From NCBI GenBank assembly GCA_002400365.1, contig DHFK01000001.1:538-12924 (forward strand): a stretch of DNA of 12,387 bases, read 5' to 3'. Shown here piece by piece: positions 6,630 to 12,376 of the stretch (its first letter is position 1; every line of letters begins with the position of its first letter). This DNA comes from Anaerolineales bacterium UBA4826. Its GTDB lineage: Bacteria > Chloroflexota > Anaerolineae > UBA4142. The notes beneath the pieces were generated by a model. That model was given only the letters and a program-made list of their open reading frames with translations, was not told the DNA's origin and did not search any database. Position numbers and translations under genes: made by a program.

Positions 6630-8226
6630 CGCTTGGTTGGGGCTGGCGGCGCTCGTCAGCGTGGGCGCGTATCTTGGTCTCTCCGCGCTCCGCGGCGCAA
6701 TCGGTTTCCCGCTGGACGACGCGTGGATTCACCAGGTCTATGCGCGCAACCTCGCGGCGCGCGGCGAATTCGCGTTTTTCGCGGGACAGCCAAGTGCCGG
6801 CTCGACCTCGCCGTTGTGGACGATTCTGCTCTCGGTCGGCTATCTGCTCCGCGTGGATTTCCGCGCGTGGGCGTATCTATTGGGCATCATGTTGCTCGGC
6901 GCAAGCGCGATGATCGCAACACGCCTATTTCTGATTTTCGATCCTTCGGCTTCGCGCAGGACAGGTTTTCGATTTTCGATTTTCGATTCACGGATCACGG
7001 ATCACGCATCACGCATCATGCTTTGCTTCCTTCTCTTCCTTCTCTTCGAATGGCACCTCGCGTGGAGCGCGGCGAGTGGAATGGAAATCCTGCTGTTCGT
7101 CTTCCTATCGCTGATTCTACTGGAGCGATTTTACGCGCGCGCGCCCGCGTGGCTGCTGGGCTTGCTCGCCGGTTTGTTGACGCTGACGCGACCGGAGGGT
7201 GCTGTGCTTGCCGCGCTGGTGGGTGGCAGTCTGTCATTGCGAGGAGCGATCCTGAGCGAGCGAAGCGAGTCGAAGGATGCGACGAAGCAATCTCCGCCGC
7301 CGGCTTTGGGGATTGCTTCGCAAAAAACGCTCGCAATGACAAATGGCGATCCGCGTTTATCCGCGTTCATCCACGTCCCTATGACTTTCGCGCTGGGCTT
7401 GGCCGTCGTCCTCACGCCGTACCTGCTCTTCAACCTCGCGACGAGCGGGACGATTTTTCCCAACACGCTCTACGCCAAGAGCGCGGAATACGCCGTGTTG
7501 TTTGAGCAGACGCCGCTCATCCTGCGCTGGCTGCAATTGCTCTTCGTCCCGTTTGTCGGCGCGCAAATTCTGCTGTTACCCGGCGTGCTTTACGTTGTCG
7601 TTACGCTGGCGCGGCAGCGGCAATGGCTCGCGCTGATTCCGTTCGCGTGGGTTTTGCTCTTGCCGGCGCTCTATGCTCTGCGTTTGCCGGTCGCGTACCA
7701 GCACGGGCGGTACGAGATGCCGGTCATCCCCTTCATCGTGCTGTATGGAATTTGGGGGACGGGCGCGCTGCTCGCGCGTGTGCAAAACTGGGTCGTGCGT
7801 ACAACGTGGGCGCTTTCGACGGCGACGGCGCTGATCGTCTTTTGGATTCTAGGCGCGATTCAATATGCCACCGACGTGGCGATCATTGATTGCGAGATGG
7901 CGCAGACGGCGCGCTGGGTTGCCGCGCACGCGCCCGCCGACGCGGTCATCGCCGCGCACGACATCGGCGCACTGGGTTATTACTACGACCGACCGTTCAT
8001 TGACCTCGCCGGCTTGGCGACGCCGGAGGTGATCCCGTTCATCCGCGACGAAGGTCGCCTGCGCGAGTATCTCGTTTCGCGTCAGGCGACCTTCGTGATT
8101 GTGTTTCCAGGTTGGTATCCCGCGTTCGATGCCGATCCAAGTTTCGCGCCAATCTACCGGACGAATTGCGTCGTCACGCGCGAGACGGGGGAGAAGAATA
8201 TGGTAGTGTATCGAATGGTGCAATAA
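6616..8226 (+). CDS. GT-C (GT39-like) membrane glycosyltransferase carrying in-frame repeat insertions
   Basis: 536 residues from GTG 6616. Helix 1 is at about 8-26. FPLDDAWIHQVYARNLA (31-47) holds the acidic pair D34-D35 expected at the GT-C active site; GSTSPLW (62-68), GMEILLF (155-161), LTRPEG (190-195), FPNTLYAK (281-288), HGRYEMPVIPF (363-373) and AHDIGALGYYYDRPFIDLAG (447-466) are blocks I associate with GT39-like, polyprenyl-phosphate sugar dependent transferases. The C-terminal ~115 residues are a soluble external tail, as in gene 1. Odd: residues 110-136, 206-241 and 245-255 are translations of repetitive DNA (7-mer arrays, a 108-bp palindrome and a 10-mer triplet), all in loops between helices and all keeping the frame. 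Removing them would leave about 460 residues. The gene is intact, so the product may tolerate these loops, or it may be functionally impaired. Last gene of the + strand cluster, convergent with fmt. Confidence 0.75.
   Translation: MKRRDAWLGLAALVSVGAYLGLSALRGAIGFPLDDAWIHQVYARNLAARGEFAFFAGQPSAGSTSPLWTILLSVGYLLRVDFRAWAYLLGIMLLGASAMIATRLFLIFDPSASRRTGFRFSIFDSRITDHASRIMLCFLLFLLFEWHLAWSAASGMEILLFVFLSLILLERFYARAPAWLLGLLAGLLTLTRPEGAVLAALVGGSLSLRGAILSERSESKDATKQSPPPALGIASQKTLAMTNGDPRLSAFIHVPMTFALGLAVVLTPYLLFNLATSGTIFPNTLYAKSAEYAVLFEQTPLILRWLQLLFVPFVGAQILLLPGVLYVVVTLARQRQWLALIPFAWVLLLPALYALRLPVAYQHGRYEMPVIPFIVLYGIWGTGALLARVQNWVVRTTWALSTATALIVFWILGAIQYATDVAIIDCEMAQTARWVAAHAPADAVIAAHDIGALGYYYDRPFIDLAGLATPEVIPFIRDEGRLREYLVSRQATFVIVFPGWYPAFDADPSFAPIYRTNCVVTRETGEKNMVVYRMVQ
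6943..6965. repeat. short G/C-rich repeat element inserted in a heptamer array
   Basis: The 23 bases begin CCTTCGGCTTCGCGCAGG and end GACAGG. They resemble the reverse complement of the inner part (7251-7276) of the palindrome at 7233-7340 and the sequence at 578-603. A heptamer unit ATTTTCG lies just before it (6934-6940) and more follow it (6966 on), as if it had entered an existing array. It is translated in frame as PSASRRT. Confidence 0.5.
6966..7021. repeat. two adjoining 7-bp tandem arrays (ATTTTCG and ATCACGS)
   Basis: A partial unit TTTTCG plus ATTTTCG at 6972-6978 and 6979-6985, then five units TTCACGG, ATCACGG, ATCACGC, ATCACGC, ATCATGC at 6987-7021. Both arrays have a period of 7, so only changes in multiples of three units keep the frame. 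They encode residues 117-135 of the glycosyltransferase in the loop after a hydrophobic helix. Confidence 0.8.
7233..7340. repeat. 108-bp nested palindromic (MITE/REP-like) element translated in frame
   Basis: Perfect 11-bp terminal inverted repeats GTCATTGCGAG (7233-7243) and CTCGCAATGAC (7330-7340). An inner stem pairs CGAAGCAATCTCC (7283-7295) with GGGGATTGCTTCG (7308-7320), 12 of 13 paired, around a 12-base loop. On the left side a further unit has ATCCT (7249-7253) and AGGAT (7274-7278) ends with GAGCGAGCGAAGCGAG inside. The length, 108, is divisible by 3, so the host frame survives; the product (residues 206-241) includes LSERSESKDATKQS, a string I recognise as a common translation of such elements in environmental genomes. 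No transposase is present and I see no clear target duplication. Confidence 0.85.
7349..7378. repeat. 10-bp tandem repeat, three units
   Basis: ATCCGCGTTT, ATCCGCGTTC and ATCCACGTCC lie head to tail at 7349-7358, 7359-7368 and 7369-7378. The total of 30 bases equals ten codons, so the glycosyltransferase frame is kept (residues 245-255). It starts 8 bases after the end of the 108-bp palindrome. Confidence 0.8.
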
Positions 8227-8228
8227 TT

Positions 8229-8252
8229 GGATAGTGTGTTAGTGCGATAGTT
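8229..8252. repeat. degenerate 8-bp tandem repeat between convergent genes
   Basis: GGATAGTG, TGTTAGTG and CGATAGTT follow each other at 8229-8252, just after the stop at 8226 and before the convergent fmt stop at 8271-8273. The match is imperfect. No clear rho-independent terminator with a T run is visible in this 44-base gap. Confidence 0.35.
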
Positions 8253-8270
8253 GCCCGTCCCACCGCACAA

Positions 8271-9203
8271 CTATTCCACCAACAGGCTGCCAACAAACCC
8301 GTGTTGCCCCCGCGCAAACTCATCGATCTTCATCGCGCGTTTGCCCGCGAGTTGAATTTCACGCAGAATGAGCGCGCCGTCGCCGGTGGTGACGGCGATT
8401 TCTTTTCCCACCTGAATTACGCGTCCCGGCGCACTCCCAACCTTTCCGGCTGCCGCTTCCGCGCGCAGAATCTTGAGTGGCTGCCCGTTCCAAAAAGTGA
8501 ATGTCGAGGGCCAAGGATTGAACGCGCGCACGCGCCGCGCGATCTCGGCAGCGGAACGCGTCCAATCAATCCGCCCTTCTTCTTTGCGAATCGTTTTGAC
8601 GATCGTCGCGCGCGCAGCGTCTTGCGGCTGTGGGACGATTTCGCCGGCGAGAAGGCGCGGCAGCGTCTCGATCAGCAATGCCGCCGCGATGCCGGCGAGT
8701 TTGGCGGTCAACGTGCCAGTCGTATCGTCAGCGGCAATTGGAATCGCGCGCTGGACGAGAATCGCGCCGGTGTCCAAGCCGGCGTCCATTTGCATCAGCG
8801 TGACGCCGGTCTCAGCATCGCCGGCGAGAATCGCGGCGGGAATCGGCGCGGCGCCGCGATGGCGCGGCAAAAGCGACGCGTGCGTGTTGACGCAGCCACG
8901 CGGCGGAATCGCCAAAACCTCCCGCGGCAGAATCAAGCCGTACGCCGCGACGATGATGATGTCGGGCGCGAGGTCACGCAGTTGCGCGAGGACCGCTGGC
9001 GCGCGGAGCGTCGTCGGCTGAAAAACCGGCAAGCCGCGCGACTCGGCGAATTGCTTGATCGGCGAGGTTTGCAGTCTGTTACCGCGCCCGGCGGGTTTGT
9101 CCGGGCGCGTATAGACGCCGACGATCTGATGCGTCGTGCGCGTCAAGGCATCCAGTACCGGCACGGCGAATTGCGGCGTGCCCATGAAGACAATTTGGGA
9201 CAT
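8271..9203 (-). CDS. fmt: methionyl-tRNA formyltransferase
   Basis: Formylates Met-tRNAfMet with 10-formyl-tetrahydrofolate for translation initiation, in the cytoplasm. 310 residues from ATG 9203. IVFMGTPQFAVPVL (4-17) is the N-terminal signature; VVTRPDKPAGRG-like YTRPDKPAGRG (31-41) and AAYGLILP (86-93) follow. VNTHASLLPRHRGAAPI (105-121) and ETGVTLMQMDAGLDTGA (131-147) carry the catalytic Asn106, His108 and Asp144 at the same numbers as in E. coli Fmt. FNPWPSTF (228-235) opens the C-terminal tRNA-binding domain. Full family length. An alternative ATG at 9227 adds 8 residues and overlaps the upstream stop as ATGA, so coupled initiation there is a real possibility; I prefer 9203 because relatives begin just before the IVFMGTP strand. 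No def gene is next to it, unlike in many bacteria. Confidence 0.97.
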   Translation of the reverse strand: MSQIVFMGTPQFAVPVLDALTRTTHQIVGVYTRPDKPAGRGNRLQTSPIKQFAESRGLPVFQPTTLRAPAVLAQLRDLAPDIIIVAAYGLILPREVLAIPPRGCVNTHASLLPRHRGAAPIPAAILAGDAETGVTLMQMDAGLDTGAILVQRAIPIAADDTTGTLTAKLAGIAAALLIETLPRLLAGEIVPQPQDAARATIVKTIRKEEGRIDWTRSAAEIARRVRAFNPWPSTFTFWNGQPLKILRAEAAAGKVGSAPGRVIQVGKEIAVTTGDGALILREIQLAGKRAMKIDEFARGQHGFVGSLLVE

Positions 9204-9223
9204 TTCTCTCGCGCTGTTCCTCT

Positions 9224-9742
9224 TCATTTCGGCGGCAAGTGAACGCGCGCCATCATCAACGTATCCACGTATTGACCGTCGCGAAACGCGTAGGCGACTT
9301 GCGTCCCTTCGACTTGAAAGCCGAATTTCTTGTACAACCTGATCGCCGGCGCGTTGTCGGGGAACACGCCGAGTTCAAGCCGCGCGAGATTGAGCCATTT
9401 GTCGGCAAGGTCAACGATGGCTTGCATCAACGCGGTGCCGATGCCCTTGCCTTGCCAATCATCGCGCACCATCATCCCGACATCGCCGACGTGGCGGCGG
9501 CGCGGGCGATGCGGAAATGTTTGCAAGCCAATTTGCCCGACCACTTGTCCGTCCACGCAGGCGACGAGACTGTAGAATCCTTCAGCCGGTTCGGCTAATT
9601 TCTTGCGCCACTGCTCGACGGAAGGGTAGGGGATTTGAAGCGTGCCCCAAATCACTTTGGGGCAGGAGAAAATCTTGACGATGGCTTCATAGTCGCTCGG
9701 TTCAGCGCGACGGATGGTGAGGTGCATGGTTAGTATTGCCAT
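9224..9742 (-). CDS. GNAT acetyltransferase, YhhY/AaaT-like (L-amino acid N-acetyltransferase)
   Basis: 172 residues. The whole chain aligns by eye with E. coli YhhY (AaaT): IRRAEPSDYEAI (10-21), TLQIPYPSVEQW (34-45), SLVACVDGQVVGQIGL (58-73), PRRRHVGDVGMMV (80-92), WQGKGIGTALM (96-106, the acetyl-CoA pyrophosphate loop Q/R-x-x-G-x-G), RLELGVFPDNAPAIRLYKKF (121-140) and YAFRDGQYVDTLMMARV (151-167). AaaT in E. coli acetylates free amino acids, with Phe and Met reported as substrates, so the same reaction is likely here but unproven. Start ATG 9742 has GGAG 7 bases upstream; the internal ATG 9727 has no ribosome site. It overlaps the upstream small gene by 13 bases, and its stop shares bases with an alternative fmt start. 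Confidence 0.88.
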   Translation of the reverse strand: MAILTMHLTIRRAEPSDYEAIVKIFSCPKVIWGTLQIPYPSVEQWRKKLAEPAEGFYSLVACVDGQVVGQIGLQTFPHRPRRRHVGDVGMMVRDDWQGKGIGTALMQAIVDLADKWLNLARLELGVFPDNAPAIRLYKKFGFQVEGTQVAYAFRDGQYVDTLMMARVHLPPK

Positions 9743-10029
9743 ATTCTCTCTCCGCGCTGATAATCAGTCAGTTGAAAATAGCAGACCCAAAACTGAAAGC
9801 GGCGGCGGGGCAGACAACGCCAGCCGGCTTGTCTTACCCAATCCGCGAGTCGTTGGCTGCCGTACTGAGCAAACAGCCAGCGTAGTTCGGCGCGGTCGCC
9901 CCACGCGAGCGTGCGTTCGATGATGGTGAACGCGCTGCGCTCAAGAGCGAGTTTTTCTAGATCGTATTCTTGAAAAAAGGGGCGAAGTGTCGTTGGCATT
10001 CCCGTCGCGGTTGTTTCAAGTGTTGCCAT
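9730..10029 (-). CDS. small DUF6922-like protein, orphan
   Basis: 99 residues from ATG 10029; the codon just before it (TTG at 10032) could add one residue but ATG is the natural choice. ATG 9999 (residue 11) is another option because conservation seems to begin at LRPFF. The core LRPFFQEYDLEKLALE (15-30), IIERTLAWGDRAELRWLFAQY (37-57, with GD then a W-L helix) and RRRFQFWVCYF (75-85) matches the pattern of small DUF6922-type proteins that I know from genes next to AbiEii/MNT-type nucleotidyltransferases. Their function is not established; an antitoxin-like role is suggested by that context. Here no nucleotidyltransferase is adjacent; the following genes are the acetyltransferase and fmt. No transmembrane segment or signal peptide. 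Family call is from memory of the pattern and moderately sure. Confidence 0.6.
   Translation of the reverse strand: MATLETTATGMPTTLRPFFQEYDLEKLALERSAFTIIERTLAWGDRAELRWLFAQYGSQRLADWVRQAGWRCLPRRRFQFWVCYFQLTDYQRGERIWQY
9746..9753 (-). promoter_or_regulatory. ribosome binding site supporting the acetyltransferase start
   Basis: On the minus strand GGAGAGAG occupies 9753 down to 9746; GGAG is 7 bases before ATG 9742. It lies within the end of the upstream small gene and decides for 9742 over ATG 9727. Confidence 0.5.
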
Positions 10030-10047
10030 CAATCATCTCACGCCTTG

Positions 10048-10077
10048 ATTATACCGCAGAGCGCAGGAAAACGGAAA
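10048..10077 (-). promoter_or_regulatory. putative promoter of the minus-strand unit (DUF6922-like, acetyltransferase, fmt)
   Basis: A perfect TATAAT reads on the minus strand at 10053-10048. The -35 is weak: TTTCCG at 10077-10072 with an 18-base spacer matches 3 of 6. Transcription would start near 10041, giving a leader of about 12 bases before ATG 10029, so the ribosome site would be minimal. It lies back to back with the recJ promoter candidate. Confidence 0.4.
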
Positions 10078-10084
10078 CGGATAT

Positions 10085-10114
10085 TTTGCATCTAACGCTT
10101 CCTCGTGGTAAAAT
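10085..10114 (+). promoter_or_regulatory. putative extended -10 promoter of recJ
   Basis: TAAAAT at 10109-10114 (5 of 6) is preceded by TG in the extended position (TGG then TAAAAT). TTTGCA at 10085-10090 (4 of 6, 18-base spacer) may serve as -35. The predicted start near 10121 leaves about 21 bases before GTG 10142, with GGAG at 10133-10136, 5 bases before the start. The arrangement mirrors the candidate at 2096-2124. Confidence 0.4.
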
Positions 10115-10141
10115 CGCAACAACTTTCGCATTGGAGTCGCC

Positions 10142-11854
10142 GTGCCACCCAAACCCAAGCGCTGGCAGATCGCGCCGCGCGTTTCCTCGCTCGTCGTCGC
10201 GCGCTTTCCTCAGTTGCATCCGCTGCTGGTCCAAGTCCTGTACAATCGCGGGATCACTACGCCCGAACAAGCCGACGCGTTCCTCGCGCCCACCGCGTTC
10301 GTGGGCAATCCATTTCAAATGCGCGGCATGAACGAAGCGGTGGACCGTCTGCGCCGCGCGATTCGCGCGGACGAAGCGATCGCGGTCTATGGCGATTTCG
10401 ACGCGGACGGCGTGACCGCAACCGTGCTCCTCGTGCAGACCTTGCGCGCGCTGGGCGCAAAAGCCAAACCGTACATTCCGCATCGCGTTGACGAAGGGTA
10501 TGGTTTGAACCGCGACGCGCTTCAGCAATTGAAAGACCAGGGCGTCGGCGTCGTCGTCACGGTGGACTGCGGCGTGCGTTCGCTCGACGAAGTCGCGTTC
10601 GGCAAGCAAATCGGTTTGGATATGATCGTGACCGATCATCATGCGCCAGGCGATGCTCTGCCCGACGCGTTCGCGGTGATCAATCCCAAGCAGGCGCTGT
10701 GCAAATATCCGACGAAGGAATTGTCCGGCGCGGGTGTTGCCTTCAAACTGGCGCAAGCGCTCTTGCGCGCGGACGAACGCGTGCCCTTGGGCAAGGAGCG
10801 CGCGCCGATTTCTGAAGACGCGCTCGTGGATTTGGTCGCGCTCGGAACGGTCGCCGACCTGGTGCCGTTGATCGGCGAAAATCGCGCGCTCGTTCAGCGC
10901 GGTCTGGAACGGCTGCGACAGTCGGAACGTCCCGGTATTCAGGCGATGTTTCGCCAAGCCGCGCTCAAGCCGGAGACGATTGACGCGGGCAGCATCGGCT
11001 ATATCTTGGGTCCGCGCCTCAACGCGGCGGGGCGGCTCGAAAGCGCATTGATGGCGTACAATTTGCTCGTCACGCAGTACCCGGGCGAAGCGGACAAACT
11101 CGCGCACGAACTGGAAGAGACGAACCGCGAACGCCAGCGGCTTACCGGCGAGATGACGATCAAGGCGCGCGACACGGTCTTGGCATCGGCGGAGGCAGGA
11201 CGCCTGCTGTTTGTCGTCTCACCCGATTTCCTCGAGGGCATCGTCGGATTGATCGCCAGCCGCTTGGCGGAGGAATTTTATCGCCCGGCGGTGGCGGTGC
11301 GGCAAGGCGAGGAAGAGAGTCGCGGCTCCGCGCGCAGTGTCAGCGAGTTCAACATCGTCGCCGCGCTCGACCAGTGCCGCGATTTGCTCGTGCGGCACGG
11401 CGGTCATGCCATGGCGGCAGGATTTACGGTTCGCAACTCAAACTTGCCGGAACTGCACGCGCGTCTCACGGAGATCGCGACGCGCGAGTTGGCGCAGAGC
11501 GATCTCGTGCCGACGCTCAACGTGGACGCCGAAGCCGCGTTGAGCGAAATGACTCTGACGCTTTCGAAAGCGTTGGAGCAACTGGCGCCGTTCGGCTATG
11601 GCAACCGCGAGCCGATCTTTGCGAGCCGCGATCTCAGCGTGCGCGAGGCGCGCGTCGTCGGTACCGATCATCTGAAACTGCTGTTGAGCGACGGACAGAT
11701 CCTCATGGATGCGATCGCGTTTCGGCAGGGCGGCTGGGCGGGCAATCTGCCGCCGCGCGTAGACGTCGCTTTTCAGTTGGAGGCGCAGACGTGGAACGGC
11801 AAGACGCGGCTGCAGTTGAATGTCAAGGACATCAAGCCAACGACGGAAGGATGA
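10142..11854 (+). CDS. recJ: single-stranded-DNA-specific exonuclease RecJ
   Basis: A 5'-to-3' ssDNA exonuclease of recombination and mismatch repair, in the cytoplasm. 570 residues, close to the E. coli length of 577. DHH domain: YGDFDADGVTA (83-93), VTVDCG (139-144), VTDHH (163-167, the name-giving motif), VALGTVADLVPL (232-243) and GPRLNAAGRL (290-299). DHHA1 part: FLEGIVGLIASRL (363-375), SRGSARS (393-399) and RHGGHAMAAGF (418-428), with the HGGH needed for nucleic acid binding. The C-terminal OB-like domain has FGYGNREPIF (484-493). All metal-binding Asp and His residues that I can place (D85, D87, D142, D165, H166, H167, D239) are present. GTG 10142 has GGAG 5 bases upstream. The 3' end runs into the inverted repeat that precedes the Nudix gene. 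Confidence 0.97.
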   Translation: MPPKPKRWQIAPRVSSLVVARFPQLHPLLVQVLYNRGITTPEQADAFLAPTAFVGNPFQMRGMNEAVDRLRRAIRADEAIAVYGDFDADGVTATVLLVQTLRALGAKAKPYIPHRVDEGYGLNRDALQQLKDQGVGVVVTVDCGVRSLDEVAFGKQIGLDMIVTDHHAPGDALPDAFAVINPKQALCKYPTKELSGAGVAFKLAQALLRADERVPLGKERAPISEDALVDLVALGTVADLVPLIGENRALVQRGLERLRQSERPGIQAMFRQAALKPETIDAGSIGYILGPRLNAAGRLESALMAYNLLVTQYPGEADKLAHELEETNRERQRLTGEMTIKARDTVLASAEAGRLLFVVSPDFLEGIVGLIASRLAEEFYRPAVAVRQGEEESRGSARSVSEFNIVAALDQCRDLLVRHGGHAMAAGFTVRNSNLPELHARLTEIATRELAQSDLVPTLNVDAEAALSEMTLTLSKALEQLAPFGYGNREPIFASRDLSVREARVVGTDHLKLLLSDGQILMDAIAFRQGGWAGNLPPRVDVAFQLEAQTWNGKTRLQLNVKDIKPTTEG

Positions 11855-11914
11855 AGGCAGAAGGATGAAAGATGAAGCAAGACCGTTCTGTTTCATCCTT
11901 CATCCTTCATCCTT
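11847..11914. repeat. long inverted repeat of 7-bp units at the recJ 3' end
   Basis: AAGGATGAAGG-CAG-AAGGATGAAA (11847-11870) pairs with the segment 11891-11914 (units of TTCATCC), 22 of 24 positions, around a 20-base loop (11871-11890). The left side is also a direct array: AAGGATG, AAGGCAG, AAGGATG, AAAGATG. The recJ stop (11852-11854) lies inside the left arm. There is no T run after the right arm, so a classic terminator is not supported; a 3' end-protecting hairpin or a mobile repeat is possible. Confidence 0.8.
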
Positions 11915-11923
11915 TGATTTGTA

Positions 11924-12376
11924 ATGACTGACTCACGAGAATATCCCGCGCGCCCCATCTGCGGCGTCGGCGTGATTGTCCGCAAAGCGGATTCGATACT
12001 CCTGGTTCAGCGCGGCAACCCCCCGCGGCGCGGCGGGTGGAGTCTGCCGGGCGGCGCGGTCGAGTTGGGCGAAACGCTGCGCCAAGCCGCGCGGCGCGAG
12101 GTGCGCGAAGAGTGCGGCATCGAAATCGCGCTGGGCGATGTGGTCGACGCGGTGGACATTATTTTTCGCGATGACACCGGGCGCGCGCAATACCACTACG
12201 TGGTGATTGATTTTGCGGCTGAGTACGTCAACGCTGATTTGCGCGCGGCGAGCGATGTCTTGGAGGCGCGCTGGGTGCCGATTGGAGAATTGTCGGCGTT
12301 TCCGCTGCCGGAGCCGACGCGCGCGGTGATTAGGAAAGCAATCAGCCACGAAATCACACAGAACCACGCGGAATAG
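11924..12376 (+). CDS. Nudix hydrolase (MutT/ADP-ribose pyrophosphatase-like)
   Basis: 150 residues. The complete Nudix box G-x5-E-x7-R-E-U-x-E-E-x-G-U runs from G44 to I66 (GAVELGE, then REVREECGI at 58-66), with the metal-binding E59, E62 and E63 present. It is preceded by GGWSLPGG (37-44), the usual strand and turn. YHYVVIDFAAEY (90-101 by count) is a motif seen in the COG1051-type branch, which includes ADP-ribose and related nucleotide-sugar pyrophosphatases; the substrate cannot be fixed from sequence. Such enzymes hydrolyse nucleoside diphosphates linked to another group, often as housecleaning. ATG 11924 has no ribosome site; the bases before it are the end of the inverted repeat and TTGATTTGTA, so it may be leaderless or coupled to recJ despite the 69-base gap. 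No neighbour specifies its role. Confidence 0.93.
   Translation: MTDSREYPARPICGVGVIVRKADSILLVQRGNPPRRGGWSLPGGAVELGETLRQAARREVREECGIEIALGDVVDAVDIIFRDDTGRAQYHYVVIDFAAEYVNADLRAASDVLEARWVPIGELSAFPLPEPTRAVIRKAISHEITQNHAE

Noticed and set aside
7233..7340. A CRISPR array or insertion sequence
   Set aside because: No regularly spaced repeats with spacers and no transposase; the structure is a palindrome with short terminal inverted repeats.
6633..7505. A 290-residue open frame overlapping the last glycosyltransferase in another + frame
   Set aside because: Its sequence lacks membrane helices or motifs. It stays open largely because the inserted repeats are open in several frames.
8247..8274. Rho-independent terminator between the convergent genes
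   Set aside because: The 7-bp stem ATAGTTG/CAACTAT is A/T-rich with a 14-base loop and lacks a T run, so it is too weak to call.
8301..9242. A 313-residue open frame antisense to fmt
   Set aside because: Arg-rich shadow of a gene identified with certainty; no domain or hydrophobic pattern of its own.
10030..10141. Riboswitch or tRNA gene in the divergent spacer
   Set aside because: No cloverleaf or conserved riboswitch pattern seen; the 112 bases are accounted for by two promoter candidates.
10049..11107. A 352-residue open frame antisense to recJ
   Set aside because: It mirrors the codon bias of recJ in a high-GC gene, has Arg/His-rich composition with no recognisable domain, and recJ is certain on the other strand.
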